A stretch of DNA of 64,000 bases, taken from positions 558,001 through 622,000 of the forward strand of contig JAOTRX010000002.1 of NCBI GenBank assembly GCA_030247675.1, read 5' to 3'. Numbering within the stretch: position 1 is the stretch's first letter; each line of letters starts with the position of its first letter. The notes beneath the pieces are model-generated. The model was given only the letters and a program-made list of their open reading frames with translations, was not told the origin of the DNA and did not search any database. Positions 45,681-55,232 of this stretch are shown piece after piece. Source of the DNA: Desulforhopalus sp. Lineage in GTDB: Bacteria > Desulfobacterota > Desulfobulbia > Desulfobulbales > Desulfocapsaceae. A program made the position numbers and the translations under genes.

Positions 45681-46550
45681 CTATTGTCTGCTGGTCAATA
45701 GGGAGCAGGCCGCCTCGGTCATTTCTTCGATGAGGGGATCGATGCCGGTCCACAGTTTGAAGCCTGCCGCACCTTGATGGATAAGCATGCCGATGCCATG
45801 GACAATCCGGCAGCCCTTGGCCTGGGCGGCGGCCAGGAGCTTGGTGGTGTGCGGGTTGTAGACGATATCGGCGACCACCAGATGACTTTCAAGAAGTGTG
45901 AGGTCGATAGGTGAATCTTCCTGGCGCGGGTACATGCCGATACTGGTGCCGTTGACGAGGATATCGCAGGACTTTATAGCCTCTGCCTGACTTTCTGGCT
46001 CTGCGGCAATGGCCACTGCGCAGTTGCCGATCCTGGTGTTTATTTCCGCGGCAAGGGCCTCCGCCTTGGCCATGGTGCGATTGGCGATGACAATTTTCTC
46101 CGCGCCCTGGAAGGCCAGGGTCATGGCGATGGCGCGAACGGCACCGCCGCAGCCGAGGATCAGCACCCGTTTGCCATGGACGATTGTCCCGGCTGCCTCA
46201 TGCAGGGAACGGATGAATCCCTCCCCATCGGTATTGTAACCGATGGTTCTGCCGTCTTTGATGCAGATGGTGTTGACGGCGCCGATGGTAGCGGCCAGAG
46301 GATCGAGGGCGTCCAGATAGTCGATGATGGCGATTTTATGGGGGATGGTGACATTGAAGCCGGCAACGTTCATCTTGGTGAGGCCGGCAAAGACCGTCCG
46401 GAGGTTTTCCGGCGTCACCTGCACTGGCATATAGCAGTAATCGAGGCCCAGCTTTTCAAATAGCCGGTTGTGCATGGCGGGAGAAACCGAATGCCCCAGG
46501 GGGTCGCCGAGGAGAACAACAAGTTTTGTGGTAATGGATGGGTGTTTCAT
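45681..46550 (-). CDS. aroE: Shikimate dehydrogenase
   Basis: A 289-residue NADP-dependent enzyme of aromatic amino-acid synthesis. Substrate-site motifs are VVLLGDPLGHSVSPAMHN (residues about 10-27), GFNVTIPHK with the catalytic Lys, and NTDGEGF. The NADP-binding LGCGGAVRAIAMTLAF and NRTMAKAEAL and the C-terminal GIGMLIHQGAAGF follow. The ATG 46550 is preferred over a GTG 27 bases upstream for agreement with family starts, though neither has a clear Shine-Dalgarno, so the N-terminus is uncertain. It is convergent with the histidine kinase gene. Confidence 0.92.
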   Translation of the reverse strand: MKHPSITTKLVVLLGDPLGHSVSPAMHNRLFEKLGLDYCYMPVQVTPENLRTVFAGLTKMNVAGFNVTIPHKIAIIDYLDALDPLAATIGAVNTICIKDGRTIGYNTDGEGFIRSLHEAAGTIVHGKRVLILGCGGAVRAIAMTLAFQGAEKIVIANRTMAKAEALAAEINTRIGNCAVAIAAEPESQAEAIKSCDILVNGTSIGMYPRQEDSPIDLTLLESHLVVADIVYNPHTTKLLAAAQAKGCRIVHGIGMLIHQGAAGFKLWTGIDPLIEEMTEAACSLLTSRQ

Positions 46551-46848
46551 TGTATTAATAGCTAGTTCCGGGTGCACCGGGCCGGGCGGCGCGGTGGTTT
46601 GTCTCTGCGTTTCTGGTGGAGCGGCCTTTTGCCGTTCAGGTTTTCATACCATGGCGGGCTGCAGCATGGCGAGATCTTTTCCTCCTGTCCGGTTTGTGCC
46701 GCGATCGGCCGATACCGACTGCATGCGCCTTGCCCGGTTGAGCGGAGCAGGTCGTCTCCGATGGAGGCGCCGATTGAAAGACCGTGTCAGTTGGGTGAAA
46801 TGAAGAGCAAGTAGTTTATCGTAACGAAATTGTCAAGAAGGCTAAAGT
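46551..46848. other. Divergent intergenic region between aroE and moeA
   Basis: 298 bases with both promoters expected inside. Short ORFs cross it but show no recognisable protein, though one (46572-46814) carries a CPVCAAIGRY stretch that could be a remnant. A molybdenum-cofactor riboswitch is possible in principle upstream of a moeA gene, but I cannot fold or match one here, so none is claimed. Confidence 0.3.
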
Positions 46849-48063
46849 ATGACGGGTTTTGCGCTGAATGGGATCCATGTTCCCTTTACCATTGATGTCC
46901 TGGGTAGTGAACGAGTCGATGTGACCGCCGCCGTTGGGCGAATTGCCGCTGCGGATATCGCGGCATTGTCGGCCTGTCCGCCTCATTCAGAGTCGTTGCG
47001 TGATGGGTACGTGCTGGCATCGCCCGGTATTGAAAGGGATGGCGGGTATTTTTATCCGGTGGTCGGCGAGATAGCCGCCGGGACGCGGAGTGTTCCCTTT
47101 CTTACAGCAGGAAATGCCTGCCGCATTTTCACCGGCGGCATGATCCCCGAAGGCGGTGAGCGGGTTGTCGTCCAGGAGGAATGCCGCGAAGAAGGGCAGG
47201 GAGTCTGGGTCGCTGCCGACGCGCAAAGGAGGGAACGTCTATTCATCAACATGGCCGGTAGTGAAATTCCCTGTGGCGAGGTCGTTGTCGCGCAGGGCAC
47301 CAGGCTGGAGGTCGATCATCTTGCCCTCTTTGCCTCGGCCGGTGTGTATCAGGTGCCGGTGATCCGCCGGCCAAAAGTCGCCTGCTTTTGCACGGGGAGC
47401 GAGTTGGTGGCCGTCGGCGGACGACTGGAAACTGGGCAAAAACTGTCGCTCAATAGCCTGCTGCTGCAAAACCTCGTGCCCTGCTATGGCGGCGTCATCT
47501 GCGAACAGGGGTTAATCTCCGACAATCATCAGGCCATCGCCAAGATCTTCGGTACCTTGACCGATGGGCATTGCGATCTCGTGGTCAGCACCGGCGGCAT
47601 GGGGCCGGGGAAATACGACCTGGTGAAAAATGCCTTTTGCGCCGCAGGAGGCACGGTCATCCTGGAGGCCTTGCCGATGCACCCCGGCCGGTCGATCCTC
47701 CTTGGCACCCTGGCCGGCACGGTCTTTATTGCCCTGCCAGGACCACCGAACGCCGTACGCACTTTGATAAACGAGTTTGTCGGGCCGGTACTCCTCATGA
47801 TGCAGGGGGCGAAACGCTGTTGGCCGCTGGCCGTGCAAGCCAGGCTGCTGCACGATTATTGGGTGCGGGAGAGCGATCTTCTCCAGGTGCGGGGCGGTGT
47901 GCTCACCATGGATGGGGGCTGTGCGGTGCGCATCGCCGGTCGTCTCGATCCCACCTCCTGCTTTATCCTTTTTGCCGCCGGGCGCCGAGACTTTGCCAAG
48001 GGTGAATTGGTGCAGGTGCATCTCTCACCGACCAGCATCGATGGTCTCCTCTTTCACCTCTGA
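46849..48063 (+). CDS. MoeA-like molybdopterin molybdotransferase
   Basis: A 404-residue protein of the MoeA family, which inserts molybdenum (or tungsten) into molybdopterin-AMP. Family motifs are CPPHSESLRDGYVLASP near residue 43, VGEIAAGTRSVPFLTAGNAC and FTGGMIPEGGERVV (domain I), then FCTGSELVAVG, LVVSTGGMGPGKYDLV and GRSILLGTLAGTVFIALPGPP (the MPT-binding domain III). The usual TTGG(V/A)SxGxxD loop here reads STGGMGPGKYD, a mild departure, so a tungsten-specific or divergent member is possible. Its stop overlaps the mutM stop by 10 bases on the other strand. Confidence 0.85.
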   Translation: MTGFALNGIHVPFTIDVLGSERVDVTAAVGRIAAADIAALSACPPHSESLRDGYVLASPGIERDGGYFYPVVGEIAAGTRSVPFLTAGNACRIFTGGMIPEGGERVVVQEECREEGQGVWVAADAQRRERLFINMAGSEIPCGEVVVAQGTRLEVDHLALFASAGVYQVPVIRRPKVACFCTGSELVAVGGRLETGQKLSLNSLLLQNLVPCYGGVICEQGLISDNHQAIAKIFGTLTDGHCDLVVSTGGMGPGKYDLVKNAFCAAGGTVILEALPMHPGRSILLGTLAGTVFIALPGPPNAVRTLINEFVGPVLLMMQGAKRCWPLAVQARLLHDYWVRESDLLQVRGGVLTMDGGCAVRIAGRLDPTSCFILFAAGRRDFAKGELVQVHLSPTSIDGLLFHL

Positions 48064-48887
48064 CAGCAGGGGCAGAAATAGCTGGCCCTGCCGGCCAGAC
48101 GGACCTTTTCGAGCTTTGCCTGCCGGCAGGCTGGGCAGGTCTCGCCTTCCTTGCCGTACACCTGGAAGTTGACCTGAAAGTAGCCCTTTTCCTGGCGGGC
48201 GTTGATAAAGTTGCTGATGGTTGAGCCACCGCAGTGTATGGCGTGCTGGAGGATTTCACGGATTGCCGTGATCAGTCTTTGCCAGTCCTTCTTTCTAATG
48301 CTGCTGATCTTTCGCGTCGGCAGAATGCCGGCCCGAAACAGACTCTCGTTGGCGTAGATATTGCCGACCCCTGCCACCACCTGGGTGGTCATGATGAAGA
48401 CCTTGACCGGCAGGTCTCTGCCCTTTGCCAGGCGAAGCAGGTATTCGGCGGAAAACTCGTCGCTGAAGGGCTCGGGACCGGCGGTCTTGAAGACGGTCGC
48501 TTCAAGGTCGGCGGTGTCCCGGGCGGCAAGGATCTGGATGGAGCCGAACCTGCGGCTGTCGTTGTAGCGCAGTTCGGTACCGTTATCGAGGGTCCAGCGG
48601 AGGTGGTCGTGTTTTGCCGGGTCGGAGTTTGGGGCAAAGAAGCCGAGGTTACCGGTCATCCCGAGGTGGATGATCAGCATGGCCCCGCTGTCCAAGGTGA
48701 TCTGCAGGTACTTGGCGCGGCGACTTACCTCCTTGATCTGTCGACCGACCATCTCCTTCTGCAGAAGTTGCAGTGGTACCGGGAGGCGGAGCTGTTTGCC
48801 ACTGTGGTGAATCGCCGTCACTTTCCGTTCGAGCAGGTGGGGGCGGATTCCTCGGCAGATGACCTCAACTTCCGGCAGTTCAGGCAT
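48054..48887 (-). CDS. mutM: Formamidopyrimidine-DNA glycosylase
   Basis: A 277-residue base-excision-repair enzyme that removes 8-oxoguanine and ring-opened purines. The catalytic proline and glutamate follow the start Met directly (MPELPEVEVICRGIRPHLLE), which fixes the start at 48887 and not the in-frame codon 48 bases upstream. The H2TH region with VGNIYANESLFRAGILP and the C-terminal zinc finger (CPAC, then CPCCQR) are intact. It overlaps the downstream end of moeA (convergent) and its start overlaps the upstream gene by 8 bases. The Nudix gene at 1.5 kb is a possible functional partner. Confidence 0.95.
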   Translation of the reverse strand: MPELPEVEVICRGIRPHLLERKVTAIHHSGKQLRLPVPLQLLQKEMVGRQIKEVSRRAKYLQITLDSGAMLIIHLGMTGNLGFFAPNSDPAKHDHLRWTLDNGTELRYNDSRRFGSIQILAARDTADLEATVFKTAGPEPFSDEFSAEYLLRLAKGRDLPVKVFIMTTQVVAGVGNIYANESLFRAGILPTRKISSIRKKDWQRLITAIREILQHAIHCGGSTISNFINARQEKGYFQVNFQVYGKEGETCPACRQAKLEKVRLAGRASYFCPCCQR

Positions 48888-49680
48888 GGCATTTCTCCTT
48901 TTCGATGACACAGATGGCCAGCCCATAATTGGCAAAGGTGGTGGCCAGGACAGTTACGGTCTCCGGCATGCGCAGATTGTCCACTATCCTGACGGCAAAG
49001 CGAAGGGTTATGCCGCTGGGAAGGATATCGGCTGGGGAGATGAGGGCCAATTCCAGGAATCCGGGCATTTGCCAGAAGCTGAGGGCTTTCTTAGCCGCCT
49101 CTTTGGCTGTCCAGAGCATGGACAACCGGGCCAGTGCCGCTGTGTCCGGCAGCAGTTCTTTTAAGAGGCGTAATTCGTCGGGGAGAGAGTATTTCTCCCG
49201 GACCCGGAAAAGATTGTCTCTTTGCAGCTGGATGTCAATGCCGCAGGGCGATGCGGCGGCCAGGGCAGCGGCATATTCCCCGCCGTGGGTAATGGATATC
49301 TCGGGCGGCGCAATGTTTACAGGGCTATCGATGCAGACAAAGGGCCGGCCGGTGTTGTCGTTGACTATGGCAATTCTGTCGAAAGGCGGAATGGGGCCGG
49401 ACCCCTCTCGTGCCCAATAACTTACCATGGCCATCTTTGCCGATATCCTGCCGGAGTGAAATTCCGACCGCCTTTTTGCCAGTTTGAAGGTGGCGAGCCT
49501 GGCTGCTTCCCGCGGGTGGAGTAGGGTGGTTTGCAGCGGGGAGTCAGCTGGAAGTCCGGTGGGACCGGTGGCAGCCTCAGTTTGGTCGAGAAGGGTCGCG
49601 GTCAGGGCGGAGGTACCGAAGGCAGCTGAGGCTGCCAAGAGGATGTCGGATGGAAAGAGGTTGCGTGGGAATTGTTCCAT
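48880..49680 (-). CDS. 4'-phosphopantetheinyl transferase superfamily protein
   Basis: A 266-residue protein of the Sfp/HetI superfamily. The Mg-binding and CoA-binding motifs are CGIDIQ (the GxDIE site) and WTAKEAAKKAL (the WxxKEAxxKA site), with HGGEYAAALAAA upstream. Such enzymes attach phosphopantetheine to carrier proteins for fatty acids, polyketides or peptides. The carrier is unknown and no carrier gene is nearby. It overlaps mutM by 8 bases, an unusual pairing of lipid/secondary-metabolism and DNA-repair functions that probably reflects simple cotranscription. The call is solid at superfamily level only. Confidence 0.83.
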   Translation of the reverse strand: MEQFPRNLFPSDILLAASAAFGTSALTATLLDQTEAATGPTGLPADSPLQTTLLHPREAARLATFKLAKRRSEFHSGRISAKMAMVSYWAREGSGPIPPFDRIAIVNDNTGRPFVCIDSPVNIAPPEISITHGGEYAAALAAASPCGIDIQLQRDNLFRVREKYSLPDELRLLKELLPDTAALARLSMLWTAKEAAKKALSFWQMPGFLELALISPADILPSGITLRFAVRIVDNLRMPETVTVLATTFANYGLAICVIEKEKCHA

Positions 49681-49795
49681 TCTGCTGGCCGGCTGGGAGC
49701 GTTTCAGAAAAAGCTTGCAGTTCTAACAGTTTCTGCTAACTTTGCCAGGAACAGCGGCAGAAAACAGTGACTGAAGATAATCGGATCGAGAGCGT

Positions 49796-50392
49796 ATGAA
49801 AGGTATTTCCGGTACGACAGCGTATGACCTGGTAGTAATCGGCCTGTTTGTGCTTTTGGTCGGTCGGGGGCTTTGGCTGGGTCTTATAAAACAGGTAACA
49901 GGCCTCCTGGCCCTTTATCTCGCCTTTTTTGCCGCCAGCCGCTATCATGACAGAATCTTACCAGTTTTGCGAGATATATCAGCGGACCCGAAGGTCATCT
50001 TTCTCGCCAGCTATGTGGTCCTTTTTATTGCCACCTATGTCGTGGTCATGCTCTGCGGCAAGGCCCTCAGCTATGTCCTGAAACTGACAATCACCTCGTG
50101 GTTTGACAGCCTGCTCGGCGCTTTGGTCGGTTTTGCCAAGGCGGTTATTCTCGTGGTTTTGCTGCATATGATCCTCGGTGCGGTACTTGCCCCGGAAAGC
50201 CAGATGCTGAAATCATGCGTCACCTGCGAAGCCCTTAACGGTGCCGCTGACCTGACCAGGGAACTGATCCGCAACGAGGAACTCAGAAAAACCCTCATGC
50301 AGCAAAAACCGGCCATCGCCATCAATGCGATGAAAGAATATCTCGCCCCCGACGAGGCCAAGAAATCGCCGCCCCCGGCCGCTAAACCTTAG
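49796..50392 (+). CDS. CvpA-family membrane protein
   Basis: A 198-residue protein with four hydrophobic helices in the first 140 residues and a proline-rich tail. It starts GTTAYDLVVIGLFVLLVGRG and continues WLGLIKQVTGLLALYLAFFA, with the conserved SWFDSLLGALVGFAKAV region, all typical of CvpA (colicin V production) proteins. In enterics this family is linked to envelope stress resistance, and its mechanism is unclear. It is followed by a rho-independent terminator at 50420-50445. Confidence 0.85.
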   Translation: MKGISGTTAYDLVVIGLFVLLVGRGLWLGLIKQVTGLLALYLAFFAASRYHDRILPVLRDISADPKVIFLASYVVLFIATYVVVMLCGKALSYVLKLTITSWFDSLLGALVGFAKAVILVVLLHMILGAVLAPESQMLKSCVTCEALNGAADLTRELIRNEELRKTLMQQKPAIAINAMKEYLAPDEAKKSPPPAAKP

Positions 50393-50419
50393 GCCGCTTC
50401 CGGCGGAATTGAATCTTTT

Positions 50420-50445
50420 CCCCGGCCATGCTTGCCGGGGCTTTT
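50420..50445 (+). terminator. Rho-independent terminator after the cvpA-like gene
   Basis: CCCCGGC and GCCGGGG (50420-50426 and 50434-50440) enclose a seven-base CATGCTT loop and are followed by CTTTT. The stem is 7 bp of pure GC. Confidence 0.8.
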
Positions 50446-50539
50446 GCCGGGTTGCCTTGTCCCCGGATTCCTGATAGGCTCATTGCAGCATGGGCCGTTT
50501 GTACATCACCAACCATTTCCGGCGGATTCTTGGTCATTC

Positions 50540-51307
50540 ATGAAACGAACGAAGGGAAGAAAGCCTGAATCGTATGTAGATCGCAGCTATCGCGCCCTGG
50601 CTGAGCATGATTTGATCTCTTGTTTTGCCAAGGTGAAGGATTCGGACCTGCATATCCTCGCCGACAAGGATGTGTCGGCCTCGGCCCTGGAGTTGGTGCT
50701 GCGGTACCGTTTGCAGATCGAACACTATATCAAGGGGCGTCCGGAGTTTCTTGGCGCTTTGTCGCCTCTTGCTCCGGATATCCTGGCCCCGCCGATTGTG
50801 AAAGATATGCTGGCGGCCGGGCGGATGGCCGATGTCGGACCAATGGCGGCGGTGGCCGGGGCGATTGCCGAATATGTCGGCAAGGCCCTGCTCCAAGGGG
50901 GTTGCCGGGAGGTGATAGTCGAAAACGGCGGAGATATTTTTTTTTGCCGGACCAAAGAGTGCACGGCGGCGATCTTTGCCGGTGAGTCGCCTTTGAGCAT
51001 GAAGGTTGGCATCAAACTGGCGGCGGCGAGAATGCCGGTGGGGGTCTGTACCTCCTCCGGTACGGTGGGGCATTCCTTGAGCTTTGGCCTGGCCGATGCC
51101 GTCGTCGTCATCGCCGGCTCGACCTCTCTTGCCGATGCCGCGGCCACCCGGGTTGGCAATGAAGCCGGGAACGCCACCAATAGCGATGAAGGAATCAAAC
51201 GGGCCTTGCAGGTGGCCATGACCATTGCAGGTGTTCAGGGGGCGGTGGTCATTCGGGGAGAGAAAATTGGCGCGGTGGGAGATGTCGAACTGGTCAAGCT
51301 GAGCTGA
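50540..51307 (+). CDS. UPF0280 family protein
   Basis: A 255-residue protein of the UPF0280 family, related in fold to ApbE flavin transferases. Characteristic stretches are PIVKDMLAAGRMADVGPMAA and VAGAIAEYVGKALL, then EVIVENGGDIFF and PVGVCTSSGTVGHSLSFG. The start ATG 50540 is preferred over an upstream extension that would run through a terminator-adjacent non-coding part. Function is unknown. It is 9 bases before a PilZ-domain gene and is likely cotranscribed with it. Confidence 0.85.
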   Translation: MKRTKGRKPESYVDRSYRALAEHDLISCFAKVKDSDLHILADKDVSASALELVLRYRLQIEHYIKGRPEFLGALSPLAPDILAPPIVKDMLAAGRMADVGPMAAVAGAIAEYVGKALLQGGCREVIVENGGDIFFCRTKECTAAIFAGESPLSMKVGIKLAAARMPVGVCTSSGTVGHSLSFGLADAVVVIAGSTSLADAAATRVGNEAGNATNSDEGIKRALQVAMTIAGVQGAVVIRGEKIGAVGDVELVKLS

Positions 51308-51316
51308 GAGGTTGGC

Positions 51317-51703
51317 ATGGACACTACGGAAGAGAAGGAGAGGAGACAAGAATTGCGCCAGGTGGACCGCAGGTATTTGGTCTTCTATCTGCGGATCTAT
51401 GATGGCATGAGCAATAAGATCATCGGCCATCTGGTCGATCTTTCGGAAAAGGGGATGATGCTGATTAGCGACCACCCGGTACCAGTCAATGAAGACTATC
51501 GTCTGCGCATGCGTCTGCCGGCGCAGATGAAGGACCGTGGGGAGATTGTCCTTGCCGCGACCAGCCGGTGGTGTAAAAGCGACGAGAACCCCGATTTTTA
51601 CCTGGTCGGCTTTCAGATGCACGATCTGGAGCCACCGGCCAGGAACCTTATCTCCACCTTGTTGCGGGATTTTGGCTATATAGAGGGGAGGAATTATACC
51701 TGA
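51317..51703 (+). CDS. PilZ-domain protein
   Basis: A 128-residue single-domain PilZ protein. The cyclic-di-GMP motif residues are visible: an N-terminal RRQELRQVDRRY (RxxxR type) and LVDLSEKGMML (the D/NxSxxG motif). Such proteins bind cyclic di-GMP and modulate polysaccharide export or motility. The start ATG 51317 has a GAGAGG ribosome site. It lies next to the UPF0280 gene. Its end is overlapped by repeat copy 2. Its target is unknown. Confidence 0.85.
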   Translation: MDTTEEKERRQELRQVDRRYLVFYLRIYDGMSNKIIGHLVDLSEKGMMLISDHPVPVNEDYRLRMRLPAQMKDRGEIVLAATSRWCKSDENPDFYLVGFQMHDLEPPARNLISTLLRDFGYIEGRNYT

Positions 51704-51746
51704 GTTGAGCAGCTGGTCTCTGCAAAGGAAACGTCTCCCCTCGATA
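51694..51746 (+). repeat. Dispersed repeat, copy 2
   Basis: Reads TATACCTGAGTTGAGCAG, CTGGTCTCTGCAAAGGAAAC and GTCTCCCCTCGATATG. The first part matches the consensus well, the last 15 bases less. It overlaps the last 10 bases of the PilZ gene (51317-51703) and continues toward the end of rfbD. Confidence 0.65.
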
Positions 51747-51757
51747 TGCCGCCGGTG

Positions 51758-52632
51758 TCAGCCTCTGGCCTCGGCGAGCAGTTGTTCCCGGTTCTGCGCG
51801 ACAAATTTATCAATGTCTTCCTGCCAGCTGCCAAAGACGGCGAGGCCGGCGTCTTTCAGCACCTTGTTCTCAAGGATTGAATTGGCCGGTCTATGGGCCG
51901 GGGTCGGATATTCGGCGGTGGTGCATGGCCGCATCGCATAGGCAACACCCATGGCATCGAGGAAATACCGGGCGGCGGCATACCAGGTGGAATAGCCCTC
52001 GGAGGTGGCGTGCATGATCCCGGTGAGGTCGGAGCGCAGCAGACGGCGGATCTGCTCGGTGAGGGTCAACGACCAGGTCAGCGAGCCGTATTGGTCGTCA
52101 ACGACCTTCATTTCGCGGCTTGGGTTGCTCACCGCCAGGCGCAGCATGGTCTTGAGAAAGTTCTTGCCGTAGGCCGAATACAGCCAGGCGGTGCGGAGAA
52201 TGACGTGGTTGGTGCAATGATCTGCTACCGCCTGCTCTCCCGCCAGTTTGCTCCGGCCGTATTGGGAAAGCGGGTTTGGGCTGTCGGTTTCGAAATAGGC
52301 CTGGGGTGGCGGTTTGGCGCCGTCAAAGACATAGTCGGTCGAGATATGGATGAGCCGGCTGCCGGCCCGCTCCGCTGCCTGGGCGAGGAATTTCGGTCCC
52401 AGGGCGTTGATTCTCCAGGAAAGTTCCAGTTCGGTTTCACAGGCGTCAACTGCCGTGTAGGCGGCGCAGTTGACGATGACGTCGGGCCGGGTTTCACTGA
52501 TATAACTGTCGACGCTCGCCTGGTTGCCGATGTCGACCCGTGGTAGATCGCAGCCGACGGTTTGATGTTCGGCGGCGAGCAGATTGCAGCAGTCGGAGCC
52601 AAGCTGGCCGCCGGCGCCGATGATGACGATTT

Positions 52633-52636
<4 letters not shown>
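51758..52636 (-). CDS. rfbD: dTDP-4-dehydrorhamnose reductase
   Basis: A 292-residue SDR enzyme that makes dTDP-L-rhamnose in the final step of the rhamnose pathway. The NAD(P)-binding GAGGQLGSD motif opens the protein, followed by [16 protein letters not shown], the [10 protein letters not shown] stretch and [10 protein letters not shown] with the catalytic Tyr/Lys, and later [14 protein letters not shown]. The start ATG at 52636 overlaps the rfbA stop in ATGA. Within the window, rfbB and rfbC are absent, so the pathway must be completed elsewhere. A rhamnose residue in the exopolysaccharide is plausible. Confidence 0.94.
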
Positions 52637-53526
<890 letters not shown>

Positions 53527-53727
53527 GGGATATCGGGGAAGCAGAGATTGAGGTGCTGGATTAGCGGTGAAGGCCCAGGGGTGAATAGTTTGTGTTGCAA
53601 GGATCCCTTTTGCTGATTGCGGTACCCACGCGTGGCAGAGAAACCGACATATTTCCGGCCCGCCGGGGTTGGTTGTTGCTGTCAGGCGGAAATTCTTTTA
53701 CAATCCTTCGCCGGGCAGCCGCAGAAT

Positions 53728-53785
53728 TACCGCAAGGGCATGCGATTCCCATGCGCAGATAAGCTGCTCAGCTCAGCTATATACC
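53728..53785 (-). repeat. Dispersed repeat, copy 3
   Basis: Read on the minus strand: TATAGCTGAGCTGAGCAG, CTTATCTGCGCATGGGAATC and GCATGCCCTTGCGGTA. Located between rfbA (leftward) and manB (rightward). It keeps the GCAG-CTTAT-CTGC stem and the GCATGCCCTTGC tail. Confidence 0.78.
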
Positions 53786-53813
53786 GAAGGGCCAGGAAAA
53801 AGGAAAATAAAAA

Positions 53814-55172
53814 ATGACAAATACCCCCCTCGCCTCATTTAAGGCCTACGACATCCGGGGCAGGGTTCCGGACGAGTTGAATCCGGAGCTGGCGATGCAG
53901 ATCGGCCGGGCCTTCGTGGCAGTGTACGGCCTGCAAAAGGTCGTGGTCGGCAGAGATATCCGCCAAAGCAGCCCGGCCCTTGCCCAGGCGCTGATCAGCG
54001 GCTTGCGGATGATGGGTGCTGATGTCCTCGATCTCGGTTTGTGCGGCACGGAAGAAATCTATCATGCCGCCTTCAGCATGGAATCGGCAGGGGTTGATGG
54101 TGGAGTCATCGTCACCGCCAGCCACAATCCAGCCGACTACAACGGCATGAAGTTCGTCGTCAGAGGGGCAAGGCCGGTTACCGGTGAATCCGGTCTACGG
54201 GAAATGGCCAGGCTCATCCAGGGTGGATTGCTGCCGAAGCCGGCAGCGGCGCCCGGCAGGCTTGATATGCTCGATAATAAGGAGGCCTATGTTAGCCATC
54301 TCCTTGGCTTTGCTGATGTTGAAAAACTGCGGCCGCTGAGGGTCGTCGTCAACAGCGGCAACGGCTGTGCCGGGGCGGTCATCGACCGTTTGGAGAGGTT
54401 TCTGCCCTTAAATTTTATCAAGGTACACCATGAGCCCGACGGCAGCTTTCCCCATGGGGTGCCGAACCCGCTGCTTCCCGAAAACAGGGCGGAGACGGCG
54501 CGGGCTGTCGTGGAAAACGGCGCTGATCTAGGGCTTGCCTGGGATGGCGACTTCGACCGGTGTTTCTTCTGGGATGAAAATGGTAATTTTATTGAAGGAT
54601 ATTACATCGTTGGTCTCCTGGCTCGAGAGATCTTGAAAAAAGAGCCGGGAGCGAAGATCCTCTTTGACCCGCGCTTGACCTGGAATACCATCGAGCAGGT
54701 ACAGGAGGCCGGGGGCATGCCGATCATGACCAGGACCGGCCACGCCTTCATCAAGGAGCGGATGCGCCGGGAAGATGCCGCTTACGGCGGCGAGATGTCC
54801 GCCCATCACTATTTCCGTGACTTTGGCTACTGTGATTCGGGGATGGTTCCCTGGCTGCTGGTGGCTGCACTTCTCAGCCGGGAGGGGATGACCTTATCGA
54901 AATTGGTAGAGGACCGAATGGCAGCTTATCCGGTTTCCGGCGAGATCAACAGCCGTGTTGCTGATGCCGATGCGGTCATCGCCCGGATAGAGGCAAGATA
55001 CGCGGACGGTGAAAAGGACTATACCGATGGTCTGTCGGTGGCCTATGATACCTATCGCTTCAATGTCCGCAAGTCAAACACCGAACCCCTGCTGCGCTTG
55101 AATGTGGAAAGCCGGGGCGATGCTCAGCTTATGCGCGACAAAACTGCGGAACTGCTGGACATGATTCGCTGA
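53814..55172 (+). CDS. manB: Phosphomannomutase/phosphoglucomutase
   Basis: A 452-residue alpha-D-phosphohexomutase. The start KAYDIRGRVPDELNPELAMQ is typical of ManB/CpsG. The active-site phosphoserine loop is VTASHNPADYNGMKF, the metal-binding loop WDGDFDRCFF (residues about 244-253), the sugar-binding GGEMSAHHYFRD and the C-terminal phosphate-binding SNTEPLLRLNVES. It converts mannose-6-phosphate to mannose-1-phosphate for the next gene, manC, and possibly glucose phosphates. It could supply both GDP-mannose and, if it also makes Glc-1-P, rfbA. Confidence 0.93.
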   Translation: MTNTPLASFKAYDIRGRVPDELNPELAMQIGRAFVAVYGLQKVVVGRDIRQSSPALAQALISGLRMMGADVLDLGLCGTEEIYHAAFSMESAGVDGGVIVTASHNPADYNGMKFVVRGARPVTGESGLREMARLIQGGLLPKPAAAPGRLDMLDNKEAYVSHLLGFADVEKLRPLRVVVNSGNGCAGAVIDRLERFLPLNFIKVHHEPDGSFPHGVPNPLLPENRAETARAVVENGADLGLAWDGDFDRCFFWDENGNFIEGYYIVGLLAREILKKEPGAKILFDPRLTWNTIEQVQEAGGMPIMTRTGHAFIKERMRREDAAYGGEMSAHHYFRDFGYCDSGMVPWLLVAALLSREGMTLSKLVEDRMAAYPVSGEINSRVADADAVIARIEARYADGEKDYTDGLSVAYDTYRFNVRKSNTEPLLRLNVESRGDAQLMRDKTAELLDMIR

Positions 55173-55232
55173 GAACTGTTTTGTTCGACAAAGCCGTATT
55201 TATCCAAGGAATCAGACAAAGAGAGAAAAGAC

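Noticed and set aside
46468..46814. Small ORFs between aroE and moeA, one with CPVCAAIGRY
   Set aside because: No ribosome binding site, no recognisable fold, and no frame is clearly favoured; a remnant at best.
46551..46848. Possible molybdenum-cofactor riboswitch upstream of moeA
   Set aside because: I could not match the conserved motif or fold it by eye.
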